64,000 bases of DNA from the NCBI GenBank assembly GCA_946811185.2, contig OX328101.1:27202122-27266121 (forward strand), given 5' to 3'. The notes beneath the pieces were generated by a model. That model searched no databases, was not told the origin of the DNA, and saw only the letters and a program-made list of their open reading frames with translations. Both the position numbers and the translations under genes were made by a program. The DNA comes from Hippopus hippopus. Taxonomy: Eukaryota > Mollusca > Bivalvia > Cardiida > Cardiidae. Shown here piece by piece: positions 33,260 through 47,600 of the stretch (positions are counted from its first letter, which is position 1; every line of letters begins with the position of its first letter).

Positions 33260-34836
33260 TGGAGGGCCACTGGCCCTAAAGCCCTCATTTAAGTAAAGTG
33301 ATCTGTGATACTAAGATTCTAAGATTTGTTCAGTGACCTATTGTATGACCCAACATGACCCAATTTACAAGTGTAATAAAATCCAGACAAATATTTTAAT
33401 CAAGTTTCATGAGACTGGACTAAAAATGTGGCAACTCGAGACCACACAAGGTTTTCTGAGATTTATCCCAGTGACTTACTTTTTGACCCTACATAATCCA
33501 TTTTCAAGCTTCGTTGAGATATAATAAAGAGGAACATTCTTACCATATGTCATTAGTATTTGACAGAAAACTTGGCCACTAAAGTCCACACAAGTTTTTC
33601 TGAGATTTGTCCCAGAAACCTACTTTTTGACCCCATATAACTATTTTCAAACTCACTTGAGATATAGTACAGACAAACTTCCTAACAATATTAAATGAGT
33701 GTTGGACAAAAAATGAGGTCTATAGAGTACACACAAAGGTTTTTTGAGATTTGTCCCATTGCACTACTTTTTGACCTGACTTGGTTCAACTTCAAACTCG
33801 TCCGAGATATCAATAAAACCAACATTCTGACAAACTTTCAAGAGTATTGGACTTTAAACATGGCCTCTAGAGTGCACACAAGGTTTTTTGCAAGGTATGT
33901 CCTAGTGACCTACTTTTTGGCAAGACTTAAACTAATGTAGAGCTTTTCTGACATACCATGCAGACAAATATTCTGATCAATTTTCATGAGGAATTGGATT
34001 TAAGATGTGACCCTAAGAGTGCATAAAAGGTTTTTCTGAGATTTGATCCATTGATCTATGTTTTTACCTAATTTAAAACTGTTCCAGCATACCGTGAAGA
34101 CAAACATTCTGACTAACTTTCACGAGTACTGGACCTGATACATGGCCTCTAGAATGCATACAAGACTTTTCTATGACTTATCCCAGTGACCTACTTTTTG
34201 ACCTATTGTGACCCAATTTAGACCTCCTCCAAGATATCATCAAGATAAACATTCTGACCAACTTTCATGGGTACTGGACTTAAAATTTGGCTTATAGAGT
34301 GCACACAAGTTTTTTTCCGGGATTTGTGTTGTAGATCCACTTTATGTTTTGACTTGATCCAATTTCAAACATGCCCGAGAGATTATCAAGACAAACCTTT
34401 CTGACCAATTTTCAGGAGTATTGGACTTAGAATATGGCCTCTAGAGTGCACATAAGGTTTTCTTACATTGGACGCAGTGACCTACCTTTTGTCCCGATGT
34501 GACCAAATTTAGACCACATCCAAGGTATCATCAAGACCAAGATTCTAAGCAAATTTCAAGGTTATTGGACTTTTAATTGTAGATTTCAGAGTGCACACAA
34601 GGTTTTTCTGAGATTTGCTCTCGTGACCTACCTTTTTATCTAACTTGAACAAATATCAAACTCATCTGAGATACCATCAAGACAAACATTCTAAACATAT
34701 TTCATGAATATTGGGTGAAAAATATGGCCACTATAGAGCACACCAGGTAACTGTTGAAGCCCAGATGACATATGATAGACACAGCATGATACTAAAAGCT
34801 CACCTTGAGCTTTTCATGCTGAAGTGAGCTACACAC
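33260..34836 (+). mobile_element. R6 element with about ten ~145-bp units
   Basis: The left end is a hairpin 'gagggccactggccct'; the right end is 'agctcaccttgagcttttca' / 'tgctgaagtgagct'. Inside, 'cctactttttgac' recurs at 33475, 33620, 33764, 33910, 34050, 34191, 34337, 34482 and 34628 (140-146 bp apart). Each unit also has 'agacaaacattctgacca' and 'tggcctctagagtgcacaca'. No open frame runs through it. Confidence 0.75.
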
Positions 34837-35129
34837 AGCAATGACATTGCAAAATATAGTTATAGACTGAAATTTAGTTTTTATCTTTTTTTTCTTTTTA
34901 TGATCAAAGAGCGAACAAGGTTCATACAAAGTTCGCATCCCTTTGCAAGCAACATGATGTCTTTTTAACTCTATACCAGACCACAAGTTTTAGACTTGTC
35001 AATATCTAAAGAATAAGCAGATTCGAAATCAAATATGGATTGAGCATGGCTTTTTCGCAAAAAAGGCTAGAAAACATTGTTAAAAAGGAGAGAATGCTGG
35101 TTACCACAATTTTTTTCAAATCCATTTTC

Positions 35130-35360
35130 CTTAACTCTTTCCCAAACAATCCCGACTTTTAACGACCCCAAGAAAGAAGCCTTTTGAAAACATTGTGGGA
35201 AAAGGAGAAAATGCTGGTAACCAGCATTTTCTCCTTTTTCCACAACGTTTTCAACCCTTCCACAAACAAATTTCAATTTTTCTGTTGGGTTTATTTTGTC
35301 GTCTGCAAATGCTTTCAATTTGGGATGGTCTAAAATTTTGTTGTTTGGTAATGAGTTAAG
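35130..35360 (-). mobile_element. R3 MITE
   Basis: 'ttaactctttcccaaacaat' to 'gtttggtaatgagttaa': TTAA at both ends and a near-perfect central hairpin. It lies just downstream of the cortactin stop codon. Confidence 0.85.
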
Positions 35361-35394
35361 TTCATAAACACACTGGATTGTTTGATAAAGATTT

Positions 35395-35550
35395 AACCTG
35401 TTGTATCTGCATCTGAAACTGTAGAAAACATTGTACAAAATGCAGCAAATGCTGTTAGCAATTTACCAGCTTCTTCTCCTTTTCAAGCAATGTTCTTGAA
35501 AGTCTTCTTCCTAATGGTCATAAAAACATGTGATTGTTGTATAAAGGGTA
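35395..35550 (+). repeat. R3 MITE fragment
   Basis: 'actgtagaaaacattgtaca' and 'cttctccttttcaagcaatg' arms; within 70 bp of the cortactin stop, so possibly part of the 3' UTR. Confidence 0.6.
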
Positions 35551-35618
35551 AACAACATTCACAATAGGTTAGAATCCTATGGCAGCCAATGTTATATCTA
35601 CATGTCTTTTAATTATCA

Positions 35619-38600
35619 CTACTGTAGTTCCACGTAATTAGCTGGAAACAAGCCCACTCTGCCATGACACTCCCCTCTCCACCAACCTTCATCAATCTGT
35701 AATGATAAAACATTTATTAGTACACAGATTTCAACAAGAGGGCCATTGGCCCTAAAGTGCTCACCTCAGTAATGTCATCTATAATAAAGCTGAAGAGATC
35801 CTGGTTGTGATGATGTAAAACACATGAGTGTTAGCGACTTACTTTTCATCCAATATATCATGAAAGCAAATATTCTGACCATGCTTCATGTGTATCAGGC
35901 TGAAAATGTGGCCTCTAGACTACATATAAGGTTTTTCTAAGACTAAGCCCAGTAACCTCCTTTTTGACTCTACATGACCCAATTTCAAAAGTGTCCAAGT
36001 ATCAGGGTATCAGACATAAAATGTGGCCTCCAGAGTGAACAAAAGATTTTTTTCTAAGATTTTGCTAAGTGACCTACTTTTTGACCTAAAGTGACCCAAT
36101 TTCAAACTTGTCCAAGATATCATCAAGAAAAACATTCTCACCAAGATTAATGAGTGTCAGGCTGAAAATGTGGCCTCTAGAGTGCACAAAAGGTTTTTCT
36201 AAGATTTTGCTCTGTGACCTACTATTTGACCCGAAGTGACCCAATTTTGAACATGTCCGAGATATCATCAAGACAAACAATCTGACCAGATTTCACAAGT
36301 ATCAAACTGAAATGTGGCCTCTAGAGTGCACACAATGCCTTTCTAAGATTTGCTCAAATGTGACATTTGTCTTTGATAGGATAGAAAGCATTGTGGGAAA
36401 AGGAGAAAATGCTGGTTATCAGCATTTTCTCCTTTTCCCACAATGCTCTCAAAAGCCTTCTTTTTCAGGGTCGTTAAAACCGAATTGTGTGGAAAAGAGG
36501 ATAAAATTTTAGACTTATCCAGATCAATAGCATTTCCAGAAGACAAATAAAAAGTGATTTAGAAAATTGGATTTGCATCTGAGAAACAAACCCTATCATT
36601 TAACCCATTATCACACAATTTCGACTTTTAACGACCCTGTTGGAGAAGTCTTTTGAAAACCTTGTTGGAAAAGGAGAAAATGCTGGTTTCCAGCATTTTC
36701 TCCTTTTCCAACAAGGTTTTCTGCCCTGTCAAAGAACTTCAATTTAATTGTATCACTTCAAAATTTGTCGTCTGCAGAAGTTTTTAATTTTGAAGAGTTT
36801 AGAATTTTCCGTTTGGTAATGAGTTAAGCCTCATTTAAGGTCTAAGGCCCCTAACTCTCATATTAAAAGACGGAAGCTCCCGAGATTGGCCAAATAGCCT
36901 TTACGAAAATGTTGATGTTACACAATATTCACCGATGAGACCTGTCACAATGAAAACTGCAACTGCACAATTTCCTATGGTAGGAAGGCATCCACTGAAT
37001 TTCAGTCGATAGTTTAAAAACTGTAGAGAGCTAAACATTGTGTCTTCAGACAGACACACAGATGGAAAACCTGATCCCAGGACACCAATCCTTCCCTCTG
37101 CTTAATTTATTGCAGGGGGTAAAATCATGTGCAAACCCCAGGAAAAAGAACATTAGATTCGTCAGATATTCAAAAATGTGAGCAAATCATGAAAATCACT
37201 TACCATTTCAATATTTGTAATTATATCATCAGGATCAAATGATATTTCATCATCAGCACCTGAAATAAATTCATACCATTAACTTTAACTCTTTACCACA
37301 CAATCCTGAGTTTCAAAGCCTTTTGAAAACATTGTGGGAAAAGGAGAAAATGCTGGTAACCAGCATTTTCTCCTTTTCCCCCCAATATTTTCTCCTCTAT
37401 CAAAGACAAACTCCATCATTTGAGCCACATTTAAATTTTCATTTGCAAATACTTTCAATTTGGACAAGTCTACATTTTTGTCAAGAGGTAGAGTCAAATC
37501 ACCTTGGGTGGCAAAAATCAACTGCCTGCACTGTCCATATTATCAAACAGAAAGTGCAGACAGGTAAAATTTTAGCTGTTTCAGTACAAAATATCTGAAC
37601 TCAACCTCTTGCAATGATTAAAAATAAAATACTGAAACTCTGAAAGTTATTTAACCCTTTAACAGAAGATTTAGTTTTAGACCTGTCCAAACTGAAACCA
37701 TTTGCAGACGACAATTCAAAGGTGGTCCAAATGCTGGAATTTGCCTTCAAAAGAATAGAAAACATCATAGGAAAAGGGAAAAATGCTTGAAACTAACGTT
37801 TTCTCCTTTCCCCATAATATTTTCTAAAGCTTTCTTTCTCAGAGTCGTTAAATCAAAAGCCTTTCCCCTTTAGATCATTAAAATATGGGACTATTTAGTC
37901 AATAGTTAAACACTTACTGGCTTGAAAGTCATATAAAGCTACAGCGGTTGTACTTGAAGCGCCTGCCTGATCTGGACTCACTTGTTCTTCTTCAATTTCA
38001 TTGGAAGCTGCTGCCTGACTATTATCTACTTGGTATGAACTCTGGAAATAAAAAGGTCCTTTATTAACTCTATACCAAACAACAAGGTTTTAGACTTGTC
38101 CAATTTAAAAGCATTTGCAGGTTACAAAGTAAATGTGACTCAAAACTTGAAAATTTGTGTATGGAAGGATAAAAACATTGTGGGAAAAGGAGAAAATGCT
38201 GGGAACCAGCATTTTCTCCTTTTCCCACAAAGTTTTCAAAAGGCTTTTTCCTCAGGGTCGTCAAAACTCGGGATTGTGTGGTAAAGAGTTAATTGTCATC
38301 ACAAAACAATATGATTAAAAAATGTGTCTTGCTTTAGAAAAGAAATGGATATATTTTCTGCAAGTAGTTTTTTGTTTGTTTGTATGGCATTTAACATTTC
38401 TTTCAAGATTATTTCAGTTATATTGTGGTAGCCAGAGCACATATCAATGCTTTTCTGGAGTTAGTTCCCAACATACTGGCTGGTTTTCCACATAAAACTG
38501 ATCAAAGTAAGCAATTAGAGAGGAATTAATCCTCTCACAATAAGCAATTCTCAGGAAAAAAATGGCTGAGCTGAGAACCAGTGACCCCTGGGTTTCAAGT

Positions 38601-41600
38601 CCTTTACATTACCAACCAAGCTAATGTGCTCTGCACCCATGTTGTAGAGTACATGCCAAAAGCCATTCAATTTTCACTATATAAATTTTTGTCATCTGGC
38701 ACAGACTTAAGATGAATCATGTATTTCATAGAAACTTGATGTTGGTCTATCTTGGTGTCACATAAGATTTGAATCCTTTGGCGTAAGTGTGAAAAATTAC
38801 ATGAAACTGACCAGGGAAGACAAAGTTCATGGCTACAGCCATATGTGTAACTCTAAAATATATTCCATTAGTGATGAGTGAGATATATACACACAAATAA
38901 AAACAACTTAGACATACTTTGTCACTTCAATGTTATTTCAAATCTTATTCTTAAATTTAGTAGAATTCTTGAAAACATCAAGATAAATTTCAGACATCAG
39001 ATGTTAATGAGGACAAAGAAATATCGAGTCAGTGTTCAGCGACCAGTCAAAATTTCTCCCACCCAGTAGGAAGCAACTACAAAGTCCAGGGATGTTACTA
39101 AAACACAATGTTACTGTATACCTGGATATATACGCGTGTCGAAAAATTTGCATACTACTAATTATGGACATTTTGCATTGAGAAATGTTTGCGAATTCAA
39201 GACACTCGTTATTTGTTCTTATACTTGTTGTTAAATACGCAAACAGAAAAGTTTGTGAATCTTTCTAATTCGCAAAATCGCAAAAATTTCAATGTCGCAA
39301 AAATTTCCAGTATTCCAATATATTCAGTAAGACTTGCAAAACAAAATGTCCGCATTCTTGACAATTCTATTTGCGTGTCTTTAGAAACCAAAACAAAAAT
39401 ACTCGTCCACCGGGTAATAACTTTTTATGAATGGTCAGCAAAAACTACAAAAAAAAAATCCAAATTTTGTCAGATCACATCAGAAACCAAGCTTAAAGAA
39501 GTCTGCAAGTAGGCTACCTCATCATACTATTTTTGGGCTATACACATATTTAACACAGTCAGATGCCAATCAGTCATCTCTAATTCTGTCCACAAGTGAT
39601 GCATGTATTTGAGTAAGAAATTTTACAGGTATAACATAAAACTAGTTATATACTATGCATAGTACATTGAAGCTATGTGTATATGGATGTTTCAAATTAG
39701 GAATAGATAAACTGTACTTTTATCCATAGGTATTTCAAACTATGACACAACATTTACAACCATTGGCTGCAAGAAATGTGCTGTTAAAGAAAAAGATGTG
39801 CTGTTTTCAAAAGCAATCTTTCTTTGGGTTATAAAAACAAAGGGGTTGTTTAGTAAAGGGTTACCACACAGTGTACCTCTTCAGGTTCAGGTTGTTGTTC
39901 TTCAGCAAAACTAGGATCTTGAGTTGGGGGTTCCTCTCTTTCCTCTTTCTAGAAAATCAGTGTTAGTCAACAAAATATGGTTGTTAGTTTATGAACTCTG
40001 GGTTATAATAAGGTGAATAAACAATCCACAACATGCAAAATCTCCAAACAGAAGAATTGGCAGAAAAAAATCAAAAAGCAAAAATATTGCTCAGCTGAGT
40101 AAATTGCATATAATTTAATAACATTGTCAACACCTAGAATAAAAAACAACTTTTTTGTCTCAAATCTGAAGGTCTTCACAAACTAAGTTTTACTACAATT
40201 CAATGTGCATGAGCCTAAAGTTTTGTCATTTGTTCAAGAGTTACCAGTATATTGCTCATATCAGGGGAACAGCTCACCTACTCATGATGTCCCTAGATTT
40301 CATAAATACATGCTGGAGCTCTAAAGTTTGGGAAAAAGAAAAACAACCAAACCCTGCATCAAAATTTCAAATCAATAAACAACCCTCAACCAAACATCTA
40401 TGGCAATCCAGCACAAGCAGAAAAACAATGAAACAACAAAATAAAGCAAAACCTGATTACAGTGTTTACCTCCTACAATTTAATCCTTTACCAGACAACA
40501 AAACTTTAGACTTGCCAAAAACCAAAGCTTTTGCAGACAACAAAATAGATGTGACTCAAAAATAAAATCCTTTGTAAAGATAGGAAATATGTTGGAAATA
40601 AAGACGATACTAATTACCAGCATTTTCTCCTTTTCCCACAATGATTTCAAAAGGCCTTTTCCTTAGGGTCGTTAAAACTCAGGAATGTGTAGTAAAGGTT
40701 TAATAAATTACTAGTTGAACAATTATACTATTTGAGCCCATAGATGAAACTAGTAAAGTATCCAGACAATGATGAAACTTTGCAAAATGTAGAAAATGTT
40801 CAATTTGAGCAATTTTCAAATCATCACCATATTTTTTATGAAAGCAATGACCCCTCACCAGCGACTGCACAATTTTGTGTATAATTTCTTTTTTCAAAGC
40901 ATATGCCATATGTTTGCCTCTACAATGAAAAAAAAAAACCTTAAAATGTCTAATACAGACCTGTGTGTTGTCAAATGCAGGTTCTTCTTGATAAGATGCC
41001 TCTGGCTCATAAGCCTCTTCTGCCTGCGGTTGATCATCTTGCCATCTTTCTGAGTTTCTTCTCTCCTGCAAAATAAAAATGATCAATTTCACTGGATCAC
41101 AGACCATTTTGGTGCAGCAGCTCAGCGTTGTCTGCGCATGTCATATTCTTCGAAGATTCGACCTGTTTGCTATGAGGCATCACCTATACCCGAATACTTG
41201 GGAAAAGTAGGGCTTATACCGAAGCTATTAGCCTATTACTCAAGCATGTAGGGGCTGTTTTAATAAATGACCGTTGCATAGGTTACATGCTAGCCGATCA
41301 TAGCTGAATGAATCGCACCAGGTAGCGTTTTATTGAGTAAATGTTTATTTCATTTTGAAATTCAAAGTAACGGTTGTTGTTTTGAAAAGTAGTCCGGTTC
41401 TGTACCCAGAATGCCCAAATTAGATAGATGTGTATTTGTAGAATGCCATCTAGCAGGAGATAATGAGCAGCTCAGATAATTCAATTTACACTTTGGGAAG
41501 TTTGTGGTTTCAACGGGCAGTTCAAGGATGTACACCGTGTGCAGGAATATCAAAAGCATGTTATTAAACAGTGATGTTAGAGAAAAAAGAAGAAATCCAG

Positions 41601-44600
41601 CATTTCTGACACTAAAATCAACTTTTATATATTAAGAGAGAGTCAGAAACTATTATAATTTTAAAAATTCAACCCTTCTTTATTTGCTTGCCATCTATAC
41701 CAGAGATCAGCTTTAACTCTTTACCAAATGACAAAATTTTGGACTGGTCCAAATTGAAAGCATTTGCATACGACAAATCAAAGGTTGCACAAATTAGGAA
41801 ATTTTTCTTTGAAAGGTTAGAAAACATTGTGGGAAAAGGAGAAAATGCTGATTACCAGCATTTTCTCCTTTTCCCACAATGTTTTCAAAAGGCTTTTTTC
41901 TCAGGGTTGTTAAAAGTCGGGATTGTGTGGTAACGAGTTAACGATGCCAATGGCAAAAGCACAGTGTCACACAAAACATGTTAAGCCTTGCTTGAACAGA
42001 GGACTGTTTATCCTTTGTTTAGTTATGAAATGTTGGAAACTTTTGAAGATGATATATTTTGTTCATTCAAATGTTTGAACCGGAACATTGTTGATTGCAT
42101 TTGAGTCATGCTCTGGCAAAAGGGGGCTTAATACATCTCTGTGACACATAATAACTGGCAAGTAATCATATTATTGTGAGTCCATTAAATCCATTTTCTG
42201 TAACAACCAACTGAATTATGAGGCGCACAGATCATTTAACATGCAGAAAATTGACCTATAGCGAAAAGTTTTGGCCCAGGTCAGCCTGCGCGTATTGCGC
42301 AGGCTGACCTGGGTCAATACTTTTGGCAGCTGCATTAAGCCCGCTTTTCACAGGGCATGGCTCATCTACTTTTCTTTTGTCCACTTCGTACAAAAAATTT
42401 TATTGTGTACTTTTGTGGGTGGTATAAGGTGTAATCAAGGTCACTGTATGTGTGTGTCTATTATTACAGTGACAATCAGCTAACAAAGTAATAATTTCAG
42501 AGTGTTGAATTTACTCAAACATCTGAAGGAAAAATTATACGTTACATACAACTGACTAATTTGTGTGTGATGTGTTCAGAAATACCTGCAATCTCGACTT
42601 TTTGATGGTGTGTGTATAATCTAGTCACAGAAATATCATTCAGTTCTAGGATTCAACAATTTCACATTCTGACATTATTCTACAACTCTTTATGGCATAT
42701 TGAAAACAAGATATACATAAATGAATTGCATTTAAACTTTGCTTTTTCTTGACCTTCATTTACATATTGGTATCAATCTATGCACTTGAATGATCTTGCA
42801 CAGATGTCCAAACGATCATCAATGAGTGCCAAATAAACCCAACTGATATTTTCATTTTAGAAATAAGACACTAAAAAGAGCAATTTCAAGTTACCCGTGT
42901 CAAGAATGTACCAGTAAAGCAGACAGTGTAGATCAAAGATTATGTTTTGTGCAGTCTGATCTAGATCTGGTCACATACGCAATAACATTTATAACAGTTA
43001 TAAAAGGCACTTTAAGAGTTACAGTATTTCCAGTCCTAAGAATATCTGCAAAAAAAAATACATAAGCTTGATATCACTTCATGTTAAAGCGTGTTTATAC
43101 TCAGTTATAAGATAAAGTGATATAACTGCCTTGAAGCTGCAATAATATTGTCTTTTTTTGTTATAAAATTACCAGTTTCATTTATTGCTGGATTCTACTA
43201 GCTAATCCTAAGATAACCATATATATATATGAACTAGCTACTTTTTAATCATTTAATTACTTTTTCATCCTTTCAAACAACATCCAAAGAAAGTATTTGA
43301 CAGTGCAGATCAAAGATTAGACTGTACACTCTGTGCAGTCTGATCTTGATCTACACTGCCAACAAAAGTGATTGAAGTTAGTTTATGAAATCCATTTTTA
43401 CTTGTTCCTGTTCTTGTTGCTCCACTCTTTCCCTGTCTTCACTTGCCTTCCTGCTCAGTTTGATCTGCTCGGCTCTCTTTCTGTCTGCATCATCATTATT
43501 CTGTGCTAAACTTTCAAACCTGGCTTTTAGATTTTTGGCACCTTGTGAGCCTGATAAAATAAAGGTAAATCCAATTACCACGGAGGCTGTCTTAAGACAT
43601 GCCACTTACTAACACAAGCTATTCATGGTGAATAGGGAAATTCTTTCTGATGATATTGAAGACATTGTCAGAAAAGGAGCTATTGCTGGTAATAAGCAAT
43701 ATTTGCACAATATTAAGTGAACAAACACAATAAATGTAACTGAATACTTACTGGCATCTGCCTTAGTTCTTTGGTAGGAAGATGACACCCCTTGCATGTC
43801 ATCAAAGCTGCCTGCAGACTGAAATGGTATAACATTGAACTTTGTTGTGCAAGCTATAATTCTAAGAAAAATATCCTAATATAACACCAATAACTATCAT
43901 ATTTTTCCCTTTCCGTAGGCATATTAACATAATTTACCTAATGTCTTCCCAAAATATTATGTTTAATGAGGGAGAGAAATCTCATACAAAACATGTGGTC
44001 TAGTATCTACACTTTCTATCAACTATAAATATATAATAACTATTTAAGTCAACTAGTGGCTCAATTTCAATTTGGCAAGTTTGAAAGGACTGTTATGTAT
44101 TATACTGATTACCACAATTCAACATAATAACTCCTTTTTGAAAGTTACAGAAATACTGGGTTCATCTATTTACCAGAGAGCCAAATTTTAGACTCTTTTT
44201 CACATCAAAGGCATTTGCAGACAACAGATTGAACCTAGGTAAAGTGAACCTAGTTCTCTTTGAAAACATATGAAAATTGTTGGCAAAGGAGAAAATGCTG
44301 GTTACCAGCATATTCTCCTTTTCCAAGTATGTGTTCAGAACCCTTCATTTGTAGAATTCACACTTACATCATCTTTTCTATCTGCCTGTACACCATATTT
44401 GCCACCAAAACCTTTGGAATAATCTACAAATAGATTTTTTTCAAATAAAAATTATATGATTGCCTATGTTTACTGAAGTTACACCCCCTACCAAAAGACA
44501 ATGGTATATCATGTACGTAAAATGCTTTTTTTAAAACTTTTTTTAATATATTCATATCATAACTTTACACTCAGCAACAGTTATCAATTTTTGGGTATGG

Positions 44601-47600
44601 AGCAGATTTTGTGTAACTTTCCATTTCATCATTTTTCCACATAAGGTTTCATTCCAGTATAATCTTATTTCAGCAGAAGATTTGCAATGGGCTCTTTTAC
44701 TAAACAACAAAACTTTAGACACAATCTAACTAAAAGCAGTTGCAGACAACAAATCAAATGTAGCTAAAATGATGATCCCTGTCACTGAAATGGTAGAAAT
44801 ATGGAAGAAGGAGAAAATGCGGCTATCACCATGTTTACAATTACATTTTTCTTTATGGTCCTAAGAGCCAGGTTTGGTTTGGCAAAATAAACAAAAAAAA
44901 AAAAATCGACAACAGGAAGACAACAAGCTTGAAAATAAGCACTTATATATGAGATAAAAGGTGCTCCACCCCAAATCTTCACATCTGAAAAGGGCTTTTT
45001 TTTTTTTTGTACTGTGAAGAATTTTTTTTTTAATAAAATACTAATAAATACTATCAAACATATTTTTTTCTCAAAGGGTAAAGAAGCTTGTCAGTTACAT
45101 TCAGTAAAAAGGTGCAATTTTGACATTTCAGTGAAGGCTGTTTTGAAATCAGTAACATTAACTATTTCTGTGAGATCAAATATGATGTTGTCATACCGAT
45201 CTGAATATAATGTCATGTATTTGAAGCAAGTTATTGATCATCTGATAATTCCACATGCCTCTGCCAAAATCTGGCACAACATATGAATGAGCCATGCTCT
45301 GGCAAAAGGGGGCTTAATGCACCTCCATGATCCATGATACAAAGTAAGTTTTCACACACATGTTGATCCATTAAACTATAAAAAGTAACAACATCATGAG
45401 GTACACTGGTCCTTTGACATGCAGAAAATTCACCAAAAGCAAAATGTTTCGACCCAGGTAGGCTGCGCTGACTGTGCAGGCTGATCTGGGTCGATACTTT
45501 TTGCAGATGCATTAAGCCCCCTTTTCACAGAGCACGGCTCAAATATACCTTAAAAGGCTATATATCCCATTAAGGAAATATCATTAAAATGTTAGCTTAC
45601 ACTTCTCTTCTTATTCTTTGGTGGTTTGCCATCTTATATAATAACAGAGATATTGGAAAACATCAAAGTTTCCAAAGGACATAGAAACAGATGCTGATTG
45701 GGCCATGACAAGACCTTGATGTTTTCTTCAAAAACAGGCAAACTTATAATTAGGCTTTTTGTTGGACTAAACAATGAAATTTCTGAGAAAGATTCAAATA
45801 TGCTTTTTTCTCCTTAGACAGCTAACACAGAAACACTTTTGCATAGTAAAGATTCAAACCTTTTTGGGATTCATGTAATTGTAGTTTTTCTTGATGGTCA
45901 TAGCCCACAGCTGATTGGTCAACTCTGTCTTTCTGAACACCATATTTGCCCCCAAACCCTTGGGAATAATCTGGAAACAGAGATCAAGAAAAGACCATGA
46001 AGCTACAAAGTATGATCAATCCCCAACCACATCTTGAGTAAGATTTCATTTGTTAATACCAAAACACAGAGACTAACTCTGCTTGAATAAATGGTGTTCT
46101 ATTCCACTTTCAACATTATTTCAGTCACAAATGGTGCTCTATTCCACTTTCAGCATTATTTCAGTCACAAATGGAGTTCTATTCCACTTTCAACATTATT
46201 TCAGTCACATCATCATGAAAAGACTTGAAAGAGTTACAAGAAATTAATGGTCATGTCTCAAAAACTGTAGGTGTATCATTACACTTTTCTTTCATCAAAT
46301 GCAAGATCAACTGTGTAACAAATGACAAGGTTTCAGACTGATTAAACTTGAGAGCATGTGCCAATGAAAAATTAAATTTGGCTAAAAGTGATGTGTTATG
46401 TCTTTGCAGACACAGAAAACATTGTGGGAAAAGGTGAAAAGCTTAGGCTGATCCTTTTACCACACAATCCTGAATTTTAACGACCCCAAGCAAAAGGACT
46501 TTTGAAAACATAGTGGGGACATTGCTGGTAACCTGCATTTTCTCCTTTTATCACAGTGTTTTCTATCCTTTCAAAGACAGATTTTTTAATTTGTGCAACA
46601 TTTAATTTGTCGTCTGCAAATGCTTTCAATTTGAAAAAAATTGTTTTCATGCAAATTAAATTCAGAAACAGACATACTGATTCCAAATATTGCCATTTTT
46701 GCCAAATTATCTCATTTTATGTTATAGACTAGTCAGGAGGAATATCTTATGCAGTCTGATCTTGATCCACACTATCCACAATAAATATGTAAACCTTAAC
46801 AAACCAATCACGTTTTAACAACCTTGATGAAAAAAACCTTTTGCAAAAATTGTGATAAAAAGAAAAAAATGTAAATAACCAGTATTTTCTTCATTTTCAT
46901 GTTTTCAACCTTTCAGAGAAGTCACTTCATTTGTAGCAAGTTCTAAACTGCCATTAACTGATGAATCAACTAAAATTTTAAAAATTGTCTTTTCTGAAAG
47001 GTTTTATTCAGTCCAATCATTGACTCTTTCAGCGCCAAATATTTTAAACTGACCTTTTTTGATGGCTGAAAATACAATCCTTTGAGTCTTAGAAAGATAT
47101 TCATCCTGTAGGCTTGACCAGACAAGTGGATGGCATAGATCTTAGATCAGACTGATCTTGATCTGTGCCATCCGCATAAGTCCTGGATTTCGCCTATGGT
47201 GCCAAAAGGGTTAAGCCTTTACCACACAATCCCAAGTTTCAAAGACCCTAGAGAAGAAGACTTTTGAAAACATTGTGAGAAAAGGAGGAAATGCTGGTAA
47301 CCAGCAGTTTCTCCTTTTCCCACAATGTTTTCTACCCTTTCTCAGACAAACTTCCCCATTTGAACCGTATTTAATTTGTCTCTGTAAACACTTGCAACTT
47401 GACAAACACATCTCACCACTTTTTTAAGTTCTAAAACCTTTTCACATGGTACAGAGTTGAGAAAAAGTAAACTCTGACAAACACATCTCACCTTTTTGTG
47501 ATTCATGTTTCTCTAATTTTTCCTGGTGGTCCCAACCCACTGCTGACTTATCTACTCTGTCTTTTTGAACTCCAAACTTACCACCAAAACCTTTGGAATA

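Larger units (their letters stand above)
35619..38041 (-). other. CTTN: SH3 domain of cortactin (three exons)
   Basis: The SH3 fold is spread over 38041-37918 (ending '[11 protein letters not shown]'), 37259-37204 ('[17 protein letters not shown]') and 35696-35619 ('[24 protein letters not shown]'). The ALYDF, GWW and PANYVE motifs that form the PxxP-binding groove are intact, so the domain is probably functional. Confidence 0.94.

Noticed and set aside
35067..35438. Many short frames reading like '[20 protein letters not shown]' on both strands, seeming to form a protein family
   Set aside because: They are translations of the palindromic R3 hairpin. The same peptide appears from both strands and from dozens of copies, with no start, domain or splice logic.
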